Shown here piece by piece: positions 1 to 8,776 of a DNA stretch of 64,000 nt. Below the pieces are notes generated by a model. It saw only the letters and a program-made list of their open reading frames with translations. It was not told the DNA's origin and searched no databases. The stretch lies in NCBI GenBank assembly GCA_016861185.1, contig BOKW01000007.1:62001-126000 (forward strand). The letters are read 5' to 3'. The position numbers were made by a program, and so were the translations under genes. This DNA comes from Betaproteobacteria bacterium. Lineage in GTDB: Bacteria; Pseudomonadota; Gammaproteobacteria; Burkholderiales; Burkholderiaceae_F. How positions within the stretch are numbered: position 1 is the first letter of the stretch; every line of letters starts with the position of its first letter.

Positions 1-786
<786 letters not shown>

Positions 787-798
787 GCTGCTCTCGAT

Positions 799-1269
799 GT
801 GACTGCGCGCGCAAAGGAGCCACCATCGCTGCTGCAGCGAGCCGTCGCGGCGCTGGCGCGGAGAGAACACAGCCGCGCGGAGCTGGCGCGCAAACTGCGG
901 CGGCATCTTCCCGAAGGAGCCGATCCGTCGGAAGTCGACTGCGTGCTCGACGAGCTGGCACGCAAGGGCATGCTGTCCGAGGCGCGCTTCGCGGCGAGCC
1001 TCGTGCGGAGCCGGGCGGAACGATTCGGTACCACGCGGGTCCGGCAGGAGCTCAAGCAGCACGGCCTCGCTCCCGATCTCATCGCGCGGGTGACGGACGA
1101 ACTTGCGAGATCGGAACTGACCCGCGCGCGCGAGGTCTGGCGTAAGCGCTTCGGCGTGCCGCCGCGCGACGACGCCGGGCGGGCGAAGCAACTGCGCTTT
1201 CTTGCCGCGCGTGGTTTCTCGACCGACGTCATCCTGCGGGTCGTGCGCGGCGCATCCGAAGACGACTGA
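799..1269 (+). CDS. recX: Regulatory protein RecX
   Basis: RecX binds RecA filaments and limits recombinase activity. The 156-residue protein has the typical size and repeated three-helix composition, with many Arg/Lys and motifs such as REHSRAELARKL near the N-terminus and LDELARKGMLSEARFAASLV in the middle. The start is GTG, because the ATG two bases upstream is followed directly by a stop. It lies 12 nt downstream of recA and is surely co-transcribed, so SOS induction would raise both. Identity rests on composition plus position. Confidence 0.93.
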   Translation: MTARAKEPPSLLQRAVAALARREHSRAELARKLRRHLPEGADPSEVDCVLDELARKGMLSEARFAASLVRSRAERFGTTRVRQELKQHGLAPDLIARVTDELARSELTRAREVWRKRFGVPPRDDAGRAKQLRFLAARGFSTDVILRVVRGASEDD

Positions 1270-1356
1270 CGCGATTGCGCGCGCGGCGTCCGCCGCTGGG
1301 CATAATGCCGGTGCGCGCGACGCCGGTCGCGCGCGGCACGCCTGATTTCCGATCCG

Positions 1357-2610
1357 ATGCTCGTGGACTCGCAGACCGAGAACCCGCTTGGACGCGCGAT
1401 CGTCGAACGCGCCGAGCTTCTCGCGGCGCACTCGGACCAGCCCGACGCGCTGACAGTGACGTATCTGACGCCGGCGCATCGGGCCGCCGCGGCGCAGATC
1501 GCGGCTTGGATGCGCGAGGCGGGGCTGCAGGTTCAAGTCGACGCGGTCGGCAACGTCGTTGGCCGGTACGCTTCCGCGGATCCCGAGGCCAAGACGCTGA
1601 TCACTGGCTCGCACTTCGACACGGTGCGCAATGGCGGACGCTTCGATGGTCGGCTCGGCATCCTGCTGCCGATCGTCGTGGTCGACGATCTGCGCCGCCG
1701 CGGCGAGCGCCTGCCGTACCACCTCGAGATCGTCGCCTTTGCCGAGGAAGAAGGCGTGCGCTTCAAGTCGAGCTTCCTTGCGTCGAGCGCGCTCGTCGGC
1801 GCTTTCGACATGGCGCTGCTCGATCGAATCGATGCCGACGGCGTGACGATGCGTGCGGCGATGCGCGCCGCCGGTCTGCCCGGCGACGAGGCGGCGATCG
1901 CGGCGCTCGCGCGCGATCCGGCGCGGCTTGCCGCCTACATCGAGGTTCACATCGAGCAGGGGCCGGTGTTGCTCGACCGCGGTTTGCCGCTCGGCGTGGT
2001 CACGTCGATCGCAGGTAGCGTGCGCATGTCTGCCACCGTCACCGGCGTTGCCAGCCACGCCGGCACGACGCCGATGCCGATGCGTCGCGATGCGGCCGCG
2101 GCCGCCGCCGAGATGATTCTCGCGATCGAGCGCCGCTGTTCGCAGGCGCCGACGCTGGTCGGCACGGTCGGCATGGTCGGCGTGCCGAACGGCGCAGCCA
2201 ACGTCGTCCCCGGCCGCTGCGAGTTCTCGATCGACATCCGCGCCGGCGACGACGCGACGCGCGACGCTGCAGTGGACGATGTCGTGCGCGAGTTGAACGC
2301 GATCGCACGAAGGCGCGGCGTTGCGCTCGACCTCGCGCAGACGATGCGCGTGCCGTGCGCCCCATGTTCGCCGCGGTTGATGGATCTGCTAGAGCAGTGC
2401 ATTGCGCGCGCCGGCGCCGCGCCATTACGGCTGCCGAGTGGCGCGGGCCATGACGCGATGATCCTGCAGCGCGTGACCGAGGTGTGCATGCTGTTCGTCC
2501 GCTGCGGCGACGGGGGCATCAGCCACAACCCGCGCGAGACGATGACGGTCGAAGACGCCGAACTCGCCGCGCGGGTGTTCCTCGACTTCGTGCGGACCTT
2601 CAGACCCTGA
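1357..2610 (+). CDS. M20-family Zn amidohydrolase (allantoate / N-carbamoyl amino acid hydrolase type)
   Basis: A metal-dependent amidohydrolase that removes carbamoyl or ureido groups in purine or pyrimidine/hydantoin catabolism; the exact substrate cannot be told from sequence. The 417 aa match the family length. Metal-binding elements are in order: GSHFDTV (His86), the bridging Asp97 in GGRFDGRLG, Glu131/132 in FAEEEGVRF, the EVHIEQGP segment, and a C-terminal His in GGISHNPRE. The dimerisation domain lies between, around SHAGTTPMPMRRDA. It stands alone between recX and a DUF2889 gene; no transporter or other ureide gene is beside it. A CATAAT box about 50 nt upstream could be its -10. AllC and HyuC are the closest named relatives. 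Confidence 0.85.
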   Translation: MLVDSQTENPLGRAIVERAELLAAHSDQPDALTVTYLTPAHRAAAAQIAAWMREAGLQVQVDAVGNVVGRYASADPEAKTLITGSHFDTVRNGGRFDGRLGILLPIVVVDDLRRRGERLPYHLEIVAFAEEEGVRFKSSFLASSALVGAFDMALLDRIDADGVTMRAAMRAAGLPGDEAAIAALARDPARLAAYIEVHIEQGPVLLDRGLPLGVVTSIAGSVRMSATVTGVASHAGTTPMPMRRDAAAAAAEMILAIERRCSQAPTLVGTVGMVGVPNGAANVVPGRCEFSIDIRAGDDATRDAAVDDVVRELNAIARRRGVALDLAQTMRVPCAPCSPRLMDLLEQCIARAGAAPLRLPSGAGHDAMILQRVTEVCMLFVRCGDGGISHNPRETMTVEDAELAARVFLDFVRTFRP

Positions 2611-2733
2611 AGACCGGGTTGCGCGGCGGCGCGCGATCCACCTCGGGTGGCCCGGCGCGTGCTGCGTGCTACCATCCTCGCGCCGGGAGCGCTTTGCCCG
2701 GCTTTTTTTCGGTCCGTGCCTCGACGCACGCGG

Positions 2734-3324
2734 ATGTCCAGCTCCCCAGTCAGCGCCAACCGCCGCCGCCATGTGCACACGCGCGCGATCCGCGTGGATG
2801 CCTACGCGCGCGACGACGGCCTGTGGGATCTGGAAGCGGCGCTGATCGACACCAAGTCGCGCGACTTCCCGCTCGCCACCGGCATCCGCAATGCCGGCGA
2901 ACCCGTGCACGGAATGCGCGTGACGCTGACGATCGACACGCAGTTGAACGTCGTCGATGCGCGGGCGCGCTCGGACGCCACGCCTTATCCCGGCTACTGC
3001 GAGACGATCGCCGCCGACTACCGCAAGCTGATCGGACTGAACCTGCGGCAGGACTTCCGGCGCCACGTGCGCGAGAAGCTCGGCGGCACGCTCGGCTGTT
3101 CGCACCTCACCGAGCTGACCAACGTGCTGCCGACGGCCGCGATCCAGGCCTTCGCCGGCGAGGTCTTCAAGCCGAGCGACACGGCGGCCGAGGACCATCA
3201 CCGGGCGCAGGAAAAACCGTGGCAGCTCGACCGCTGCCATGCGCTGAAGAGCGACGGACCCGCGGTGGCGCGCTACTACCCGCGCTGGTATCGGCCGCAG
3301 CACAAGACGCACAAGTCCAACTAG
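2734..3324 (+). CDS. DUF2889 family protein
   Basis: Unknown function. The 196-residue product begins at an ATG; a longer frame opens upstream at 2647 but its extra residues look non-coding. Visible features are [28 protein letters not shown] near the N-terminus, a central [18 protein letters not shown] segment with one Cys and a His, and a basic C-terminus ending HKTHKSN. These match my memory of DUF2889. No signal peptide or membrane segment is seen, so it is probably cytoplasmic. It sits 10 nt before sucC on the same strand and is likely co-transcribed with the succinyl-CoA synthetase genes, an arrangement common in Burkholderiales. Confidence 0.8.
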   Translation: MSSSPVSANRRRHVHTRAIRVDAYARDDGLWDLEAALIDTKSRDFPLATGIRNAGEPVHGMRVTLTIDTQLNVVDARARSDATPYPGYCETIAADYRKLIGLNLRQDFRRHVREKLGGTLGCSHLTELTNVLPTAAIQAFAGEVFKPSDTAAEDHHRAQEKPWQLDRCHALKSDGPAVARYYPRWYRPQHKTHKSN

Positions 3325-3334
3325 CGAGACTTCG

Positions 3335-4501
3335 ATGAAGATCCACGAGTACCAGGGCAAACAGATCCTCGCCAAGTACGGCGTGCCCGTGCCGCGCGGC
3401 GTGCCTTGTTTTTCGGTCGACGAGGCCGTGGCCGCGGCGAAACAGCTCGGCGGGCCCGTGTGGGTCGTGAAGGCGCAGATCCACGCCGGCGGCCGCGGCA
3501 AAGGCGGCGGCGTCAAGCTTGCGCGTTCAATCGACGAGGTGAAGGCGCACGCGTCGCGCATCCTCGGCATGCAGCTCGTCACGCATCAGACGGGTCCGCA
3601 GGGGCAGAAGGTGCGGCGGCTGTTGATCGAAGAAGGCGCGGACATCAGGAAGGAGCTATACGTCGGCATGGTCGTCGATCGCGCGACGCAGCGCGTGTGC
3701 CTGATGGCTTCGAGCGAAGGCGGCATGGACATCGAGGAAGTCGCGGCGCATACGCCGGAGAAGATCCACAAGGTGTTCGTCGATCCCGAGCGCGGCCTTA
3801 CCGATCGCGAAGCCGACGACGTCGCCGTCAAGATCGGCGTGCCCGCGGCGAGCGTGCCGCAGGCGCGCGCGGTGCTGCAGGGCCTGTACAGGGCATTCTG
3901 GGAATGCGATGCATCGCTCGCGGAGATCAATCCGCTGATCCTGACCGGCGACGGCCGCGTCGTCGCGCTCGACGCGAAGATGAACTTCGACTCGAACGCG
4001 CTGTTCCGCCATCCGGACATCGTCGCGATGCGCGATCTGGACGAGGAGGACCCCGCCGAAGTCGAGGCGAGCCAGTTCGATCTGTCCTACATCCAGCTCG
4101 ACGGCAACATCGGCTGCCTGGTCAACGGCGCGGGGCTGGCGATGGCGACGATGGACACGATCAAGCTGTTCGGCGGCGAGCCCGCGAACTTCCTCGACGT
4201 AGGCGGCGGCGCGACGACCGAGAAGGTCACCGAAGCGTTCAAGCTGATGCTGCGCAACCCGAAGCTGCAGGCGATCCTGGTCAACATCTTCGGCGGCATC
4301 ATGCGCTGCGACGTGATCGCCGAAGGCGTGATCGCGGCTTCGAAGGCCGTGCATCTGAAGGTGCCCCTGGTCGTGCGGATGAAAGGAACCAACGAGGATC
4401 TCGGCAAGAAGATGCTCGCCGAGTCGGGCCTGCCGATCATCTCTGCCGACACGATGGCCGAGGCGGCGCAGAAGGTCGTGGCGGCGGCGAAGAAGGCCTG
4501 A
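3335..4501 (+). CDS. sucC: Succinyl-CoA synthetase beta subunit (ADP-forming)
   Basis: TCA-cycle enzyme subunit that binds the nucleotide and, with SucD, makes ATP from succinyl-CoA. The 388 aa are exactly family length. An ATP-grasp domain begins at [22 protein letters not shown], with the nucleotide-contacting [16 protein letters not shown] near residue 50. EINPLI and [12 protein letters not shown] (around residues 200-220) carry the metal and phosphate contacts. The C-terminal ligase domain shows [18 protein letters not shown] and [17 protein letters not shown]. sucD follows after 23 nt. Confidence 0.97.
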   Translation: MKIHEYQGKQILAKYGVPVPRGVPCFSVDEAVAAAKQLGGPVWVVKAQIHAGGRGKGGGVKLARSIDEVKAHASRILGMQLVTHQTGPQGQKVRRLLIEEGADIRKELYVGMVVDRATQRVCLMASSEGGMDIEEVAAHTPEKIHKVFVDPERGLTDREADDVAVKIGVPAASVPQARAVLQGLYRAFWECDASLAEINPLILTGDGRVVALDAKMNFDSNALFRHPDIVAMRDLDEEDPAEVEASQFDLSYIQLDGNIGCLVNGAGLAMATMDTIKLFGGEPANFLDVGGGATTEKVTEAFKLMLRNPKLQAILVNIFGGIMRCDVIAEGVIAASKAVHLKVPLVVRMKGTNEDLGKKMLAESGLPIISADTMAEAAQKVVAAAKKA

Positions 4502-4524
4502 GGCGCTCGGGAAGAGGGAACGCT

Positions 4525-5406
4525 ATGAGCATCCTGATCAACAAGGACACCCGCGTGATCACGCAGGGGATTACCGGCAAGACCGGGCAGTTCCATACGC
4601 GCGCGTGCCGCGAGTACGCGAACGGGAAGAACTGCTTCGTCGCCGGCGTCAATCCGAAGAAGGCGGGCGAGGACTTCGAAGGCATTCCGATCTTCGCGAG
4701 CGTCAAGGACGCGAAGGTGCAGACCGGCGCGAACGCGAGCGTGATCTACGTGCCGCCGGCAGGGGCGGCCGCAGCGATCTGGGAGGCGGTCGAAGCCGAC
4801 CTCGACCTCGTCATCTGCATCACCGAGGGCATTCCGGTGCGCGACATGATCGAAGTGCGCGACCGCATGCGCAAACAGCACCGCAAGACGATCCTCGTCG
4901 GTCCCAACTGCCCGGGTGTGATCACGCCCGACGAGATCAAGATCGGCATCATGCCGGGCCACATCCACAAGAAGGGCCGCATCGGCGTCGTGTCGCGGTC
5001 GGGCACGCTGACCTACGAAGCGGTCGGGCAGCTCACCGAACTTGGCCTGGGGCAGTCGAGCGCGGTCGGCATCGGCGGCGATCCGGTCAACGGGCTGAAG
5101 CACATCGACGTGCTGAAGCTCTTCAACGAAGATCCGGAAACCGACGCGGTCGTGATGATCGGCGAGATCGGCGGATCCGACGAAGAGATCGCCGCGCAAT
5201 GGGCGAAGGACCACATGAAGAAGCCGATCGTCGGCTTCATCGCGGGCGTGACCGCGCCGCCCGGCAAGCGCATGGGCCACGCCGGCGCAATCATCTCCGG
5301 CGGCAAGGGAACCGCGCAGGAAAAACTCGCCGTCATGGAGGCTTGCGGTATCCGAACGACGAAGAATCCGTCGGAGATCGGAAAGCTGCTGAAGTCGGTG
5401 CTGTAG
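4525..5406 (+). CDS. sucD: Succinyl-CoA synthetase alpha subunit
   Basis: The alpha subunit binds CoA and carries the phosphohistidine intermediate. The ATG at 4525 is preceded by GAAGAGGGAA and gives 293 aa, the standard length. The CoA-binding Rossmann domain starts with [31 protein letters not shown] and [11 protein letters not shown] are in place, and the active-site His lies in [18 protein letters not shown] near residue 250. The C-terminus [14 protein letters not shown] is intact. A second, diverged copy of the last 28 codons follows downstream at 5475-5558. Confidence 0.97.
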   Translation: MSILINKDTRVITQGITGKTGQFHTRACREYANGKNCFVAGVNPKKAGEDFEGIPIFASVKDAKVQTGANASVIYVPPAGAAAAIWEAVEADLDLVICITEGIPVRDMIEVRDRMRKQHRKTILVGPNCPGVITPDEIKIGIMPGHIHKKGRIGVVSRSGTLTYEAVGQLTELGLGQSSAVGIGGDPVNGLKHIDVLKLFNEDPETDAVVMIGEIGGSDEEIAAQWAKDHMKKPIVGFIAGVTAPPGKRMGHAGAIISGGKGTAQEKLAVMEACGIRTTKNPSEIGKLLKSVL

Positions 5407-5474
5407 GCGAGTTTTCGGCGGAGGCTAACGTGAACGGAGTGAACGTTAAGGCGCACAGCGCCGGCCGTAGCCAG

Positions 5475-5558
5475 AAACTCGCGGTGATGGAAGCCTGCGG
5501 TATCAAGACGACGAAGAACCCGTCCGAGATCGGCAAGCTGTTGAAGAGCGTCCTCTAA
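5475..5558 (+). pseudogene. Orphan duplicate of the sucD 3' end
   Basis: These 84 bp repeat the last 28 codons of sucD (5323-5406), including the stop. I count 17 mismatches, about 80% identity, and nearly all are synonymous: only the Arg codon became Lys (CGA to AAG). The two stops differ (TAG and TAA). The copy lies in a different frame from sucD, 68 bp after its stop, and has no start codon or ribosome site of its own, so it is a non-coding remnant. The synonymous pattern says it came from a functional sucD of a related lineage rather than from decay of a recent tandem copy. Confidence 0.8.
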
Positions 5559-5612
5559 CAAGACGCGGCGCCGCGCAGGCGGGCAACGCCGGCAGACGAG
5601 GAGACACGGCGC

Positions 5613-6317
5613 ATGTGGCAGTGGCTGTTGAATCTGGAATGGGATGCCATCGTCCAGATCATCATCATCGACATCCTGCTTGGGGGAGACAACGCCGTCA
5701 TCATCGCGCTCGCCTGTCGCAACCTGCCGCCCAAGCATCGCCGGCTCGGCATCATCTGGGGCGCAGCCGGCGCGATCGCCCTGCGCGTGATTCTGATCAC
5801 TGTCGCCGTCGCGCTGCTGACCCTGCCTTTCCTCAAGCTCGTCGGCGGGCTGTTGTTGCTGTGGATCGGCGTCAAGCTGATCGCGCCGCCGCCCGAGCAC
5901 GACGAGCACGCCAGCATCCAGGCGAGCGACAAGCTGTGGGCGGCGATCAAGACGATCATCGTCGCCGACTTCGTGATGTCGCTCGACAACGTGATCGCGA
6001 TCGCCGGTGCCGCGGAGCAGGCCGATCCGAGCCAGCGCACGGGGTTGATCATCTTCGGTCTGCTGGTCAGCGTGCCGTTCATCGTGTTCGGCAGCCAGCT
6101 GATCCTCAAGCTGCTCGATCGCCTGCCGATCATCGTCGTACTCGGCGGCGGTCTACTCGGCTGGATCGCGGGCGGGCTGATCGTCGGTGATCCGATTGTC
6201 CAGCCCTACTTCCCCGGTGATGCGTACGTCGGTTACGTCGCGAGCGCGCTCGGCGCCGTGTTCGTCGTGGCGCTGGCCAAATGGCTCGAACGACGCCGCT
6301 CGGGCGCTGCGATCTGA
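5613..6317 (+). CDS. TerC-family integral membrane protein (YjbE-like)
   Basis: A 234-residue inner membrane protein of the TerC/YjbE type, thought to move metal ions, especially manganese. It starts at ATG behind GAGGAGA. The first membrane segment contains the family signature DILLGGDNAVIIALA, and the mirror signature VADFVMSLDNVIAIAGAAE lies near residue 125. About seven hydrophobic segments are visible. The loop PPPEHDEHAS may bind metal. I looked for a yybP-ykoY manganese riboswitch in the 54 nt upstream and saw none. Likely transcribed with or just after sucD. Confidence 0.88.
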   Translation: MWQWLLNLEWDAIVQIIIIDILLGGDNAVIIALACRNLPPKHRRLGIIWGAAGAIALRVILITVAVALLTLPFLKLVGGLLLLWIGVKLIAPPPEHDEHASIQASDKLWAAIKTIIVADFVMSLDNVIAIAGAAEQADPSQRTGLIIFGLLVSVPFIVFGSQLILKLLDRLPIIVVLGGGLLGWIAGGLIVGDPIVQPYFPGDAYVGYVASALGAVFVVALAKWLERRRSGAAI

Positions 6318-6345
6318 ATGTCCTGCGGCCGGCGCCGCGTTTCGA

Positions 6346-6351
6346 CATAAT
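6346..6351 (+). promoter_or_regulatory. Possible -10 box for the PP2C gene
   Basis: CATAAT lies 26 nt before the phosphatase ATG in a short AT-richer patch within GC-rich DNA. No clear -35 hexamer is paired with it, so this is only a weak promoter call. Confidence 0.35.
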
Positions 6352-6377
6352 CCGCCGCGCAGGATCGCGCCCTCCCG

Positions 6378-7196
6378 ATGAACCACGCGCTCGACTTCGC
6401 CCTCAGGACCCATGCGGGACTCGTGCGCCCGTTGAACGAGGACGCGCTCGGCGCCGACCCCGACGCGGGCCTGTTCATCCTCGCCGACGGACTCGGCGGG
6501 TACAACGCCGGCGAGATCGCCAGCACGATGGCCGTCAGCACGCTGCTGACGGAACTGACCGCTGCGCAGGACAAGGCCAGAGCCGAAGATGCCCCGTTCG
6601 ATCCGCGCGCCGCGCTGCGCGAGTCGATGGTCGGCATGAACGCGACGATCTTCCGCGCGGCGCTGAACAGCACCGCCTTCGAGGGCATGGCCACCACGGT
6701 GGTCATCGCGTGGCTGCTCGACGGCAGGCTGTGGGCCGCGCACGCGGGCGACTCGCGGCTGTACCGGTTTCGCGGCGGCGTGCTCGAGCAGCTCACGCGC
6801 GACCACTCCTTTTCGCAGGAGCTGCTCGACGCGGGCATGGTGACCGAAGAAGAGGCGCGCCTGCTGCCGGCCAAGAACCTGGTCACGCGTGCGCTGGGGG
6901 CGAGCCCCGACGTGGAACCCGAGATCCACGATTACGACGTGCGGGCAGGAGACTTGCTTGTGCTCTGTTCCGACGGCCTGACGGAAATGGTGACGCACTA
7001 CGAGATCGGCGGACTGATCTCGGCCTGCGCGCCCGACGTCGACGAGGCCGCGCGCCGTCTGGTCGATATGGCCAACGAGGCCGGCGGCCGCGACAACGTG
7101 TCGGTGATCGTCGTCAACATCGGCGACGGGCGGGACGAGACGGCGACCGATCGTCAGGCCGAGGACGCCCGGGCCGCGGATGGAGCGGCCGCTTGA
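6378..7196 (+). CDS. PP2C-type serine/threonine protein phosphatase
   Basis: Removes phosphate from Ser/Thr residues using two Mn/Mg ions. The 272 aa show the PP2C metal ligands in order: NEDALGADP (motif 1), LFILADGLGGYNAGEIAS (motif 2), MATTVVIAWLLDGRLWAAHAGDSRLYRF (around residues 110-135), LLVLCSDGLTEMV, and NEAGGRDNVSVIVV at the end. No transmembrane segment is present, so it is cytosolic. The FHA-domain gene follows after 68 nt; such pairs act with Hanks-type kinases, but no kinase gene is in the window. A role in pilus or secretion control is possible but not shown. Confidence 0.93.
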   Translation: MNHALDFALRTHAGLVRPLNEDALGADPDAGLFILADGLGGYNAGEIASTMAVSTLLTELTAAQDKARAEDAPFDPRAALRESMVGMNATIFRAALNSTAFEGMATTVVIAWLLDGRLWAAHAGDSRLYRFRGGVLEQLTRDHSFSQELLDAGMVTEEEARLLPAKNLVTRALGASPDVEPEIHDYDVRAGDLLVLCSDGLTEMVTHYEIGGLISACAPDVDEAARRLVDMANEAGGRDNVSVIVVNIGDGRDETATDRQAEDARAADGAAA

Positions 7197-7226
7197 TTGG
7201 CAAGCCGGGCGTCGCGCTGGCAGAAT
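7197..7226 (+). promoter_or_regulatory. Possible sigma-70 promoter of the FHA gene
   Basis: TTGGCA at 7197-7202 and CAGAAT at 7221-7226 are 18 bp apart, directly after the phosphatase stop and about 40 nt before the FHA start. The match is fair. The gene may also be read through from the phosphatase. Confidence 0.4.
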
Positions 7227-7264
7227 CACCGTCTATCCCATAAGTAGAACTACAGGGAGCAAGC

Positions 7265-7951
7265 ATGCCGAGGATGGTGCTGAGCCTGGACGGGGTGGTC
7301 CTGCGGGAGGTCAACCTCTCGAAGGAGCGCACGACCATCGGCCGCCGCTCCCACAACGACGTCGTGATCGACAACCTCGCCGTCAGCGGCGAGCACGCCG
7401 TCGTGTACGCCTCCGGCTCGGACATCTACCTCGAGGACCTCGGCTCGACCAACGGCACCACCGTCAACGGCCAGCCGATCAAGAAGCACCTGCTGCAGAG
7501 CGGCGACATCGTCGAAATCGGGAAGTACCGGCTGAAGTTCCTGGCCGACGGCGCGACCGGCTCAGAGACCGAAGTCGACATCGACACCTCGCAGCCGTTG
7601 CGTCGAGAGTTCTACGGCCCCGGCCCGGCGACGATCCAGGTCCGTCAGCCGGCCGGCGGTGCCGACGAGGGCGGGCAGCCCGCCGCGATGATCAAGATCC
7701 TCTCCGGCGCCAATGCGGGGCGCGAGCTGGCGCTCGTCAAGGCGCTGACCACCATCGGCCGTCCGGGTCACCAGGTTGCAGTGATCACGCGCCGTCCGAC
7801 CGGCTATTTCATCGCGCACGTCGAGGGCGAAGTCTTCCCGACCGTCAACGGCGCCAACCTCGGCTCCGCCGCGCACCCGCTCAAGGACAAGGACATCATC
7901 GAGCTGGCGGGCGTGAAGATGGAGTTCTCGAACCCCGCGGCGGCCGGCTAG
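7265..7951 (+). CDS. FHA-domain protein with a second, degenerate FHA-like domain
   Basis: FHA domains bind phosphothreonine peptides. The first domain (about residues 20-90) is canonical: TTIGRRSHNDVVIDNLAVSGEHA carries the Arg, Ser and His contacts and DLGSTNGTTVNGQPI the Asn loop. After a linker, residues about 150-225 look like a second FHA fold (TTIGRPGHQVAVITRRPTGYFI, then PTVNGANLG and DKDIIELAGVKMEF), but the Ser-x-x-His core is lost, so it may not bind phosphopeptide. No signal or membrane segment is seen. It is paired with the PP2C gene and lies just before the pilin. It probably links Ser/Thr phosphorylation to a surface or secretion process, but the partner is unknown. Confidence 0.88.
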   Translation: MPRMVLSLDGVVLREVNLSKERTTIGRRSHNDVVIDNLAVSGEHAVVYASGSDIYLEDLGSTNGTTVNGQPIKKHLLQSGDIVEIGKYRLKFLADGATGSETEVDIDTSQPLRREFYGPGPATIQVRQPAGGADEGGQPAAMIKILSGANAGRELALVKALTTIGRPGHQVAVITRRPTGYFIAHVEGEVFPTVNGANLGSAAHPLKDKDIIELAGVKMEFSNPAAAG

Positions 7952-8084
7952 TTGGCCCTGCGTTTCCGTCGCACTCTCGATAAGACTCGTTCGCGCGGGC
8001 ACGGCCGGCGTTGCTCGCCCTCGGTCTTAGACCCTTCGGACTAGCGCACAGGGGACGGCACACCTGACGCGATTCGTCACCGGC

Positions 8085-8105
8085 AACTGACAGACCTCGT
8101 CAGTT
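8085..8105 (+). promoter_or_regulatory. Inverted repeat, candidate activator (PilR-like) site
   Basis: A perfect inverted repeat AACTGAC / GTCAGTT with a 7-nt spacer lies about 50 bp upstream of the -24 element of the pilin promoter, where an enhancer-binding protein would sit. PilR is the known activator of sigma-54 pilin promoters, so this is the best candidate site. No other function is suggested by the surrounding 269-nt gap, which otherwise holds no gene. Confidence 0.45.
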
Positions 8106-8153
8106 TTCGTCGCAGAAATGCGGCAATTCCGCGCTCAAACTCCCGATTTCGAC

Positions 8154-8169
8154 TGGCACGGAACTTGGA
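8154..8169 (+). promoter_or_regulatory. Sigma-54 (-24/-12) promoter of the pilin gene
   Basis: TGGCACGGAACTTGGA matches the consensus TGGCACG-N4-TTGCA with one mismatch in the -12 element (TTGGA). It lies 51 nt before the pilin ATG. Pilin genes of Pseudomonas and Neisseria-type systems are typical sigma-54/PilSR targets, so this is a confident call. RpoN and PilSR genes are not in the window. Confidence 0.8.
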
Positions 8170-8220
8170 GACACTCTGGCCATCGGCACCCCCGCCGGTG
8201 TTTCCTCAGAGGAGTGGTCA

Positions 8221-8691
8221 ATGATCAAACGTCAAATCGCCCGCGCCCAACGCGGCTTCACCCTGATCGAGTTGATGATCGTTGTGGCGATCATCGGCAT
8301 TCTCGCCGCGATCGCGATTCCGCAATATCAGGACTACGTGACGCGTTCGCGGTGGGCGGACGTGCAGCAGGCGGTCGGCTCGCTGAAGGCAGCGATTGGC
8401 GAGTGCCTGCAAAACAGGAACGGCACCGCCACCGAGTGTGACTCGAATGACGACCTGACAGGCGTGTCCGGCACGACGCCCACTGTGTGGATCCCTGCGA
8501 TTCCCACGATCTCGAAATACGCCGTGACGGTCGCAGTCGCTGCCGGCCCGGCGATCACCCTCACGTCGGCTGATGCGCGCCTCGTCAATGGCTGCGTCGT
8601 GACGCTGACGGCGACCACGAATACGGGCAACGTAAGTTGGGATGGTTCGCGTGCGGGCTGCACGCGCGCCCAGACTGGCATCGGCACGTAA
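8221..8691 (+). CDS. pilA: Type IV major pilin (PilA/PilE type)
   Basis: Structural subunit of type IV pili. The prepilin peptidase site is [33 protein letters not shown]: cleavage after Gly12, methylated Phe13, and Glu17 as the conserved Glu5 of the mature protein. The mature globular part is about 110 residues with four cysteines (62, 73, 125, 147); the last pair can close the usual C-terminal D-loop. The strong GAGGAG ribosome site, sigma-54 promoter and rho-independent terminator make this a highly expressed monocistronic unit. The Thr/Ser-rich surface ([21 protein letters not shown]) could be glycosylated by the product of the next gene. Confidence 0.95.
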   Translation: MIKRQIARAQRGFTLIELMIVVAIIGILAAIAIPQYQDYVTRSRWADVQQAVGSLKAAIGECLQNRNGTATECDSNDDLTGVSGTTPTVWIPAIPTISKYAVTVAVAAGPAITLTSADARLVNGCVVTLTATTNTGNVSWDGSRAGCTRAQTGIGT

Positions 8692-8716
8692 ACGCCGACC
8701 ACTTCTGTTGAAAAGC

Positions 8717-8744
8717 AAGGGGCCGGCTCGTCCGGCCCTTTTTT
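8717..8744 (+). terminator. Rho-independent terminator after pilA
   Basis: A hairpin with a 7-bp GC stem (GGGCCGG/CCGGCCC, extended by a G-T and two A-T pairs), loop CTCGT, and a run of six T. It separates the pilin from the following ligase-like gene, so that gene gets only read-through or its own weak promoter. Confidence 0.9.
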
Positions 8745-8776
8745 CGTCGGTGCTGTGTCAACCGCTATCGCCTTCT

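Noticed and set aside
5426..5448. Possible integron attC-like site in the sucD spacer
   Set aside because: The TAACGT/ACGTTA repeat recalls the attC core sites, but the loop is 11 nt and the flanks do not match the core pattern or length.
5559..5612. yybP-ykoY manganese riboswitch before the TerC gene
   Set aside because: Only 54 nt of leader, with no matching stem-loop pattern.
8642..8776. N-terminal extension of the ligase-like gene into the pilin gene
   Set aside because: The extra residues are basic shadow sequence overlapping the pilin and terminator; ATG 8777 gives a standard membrane protein start.
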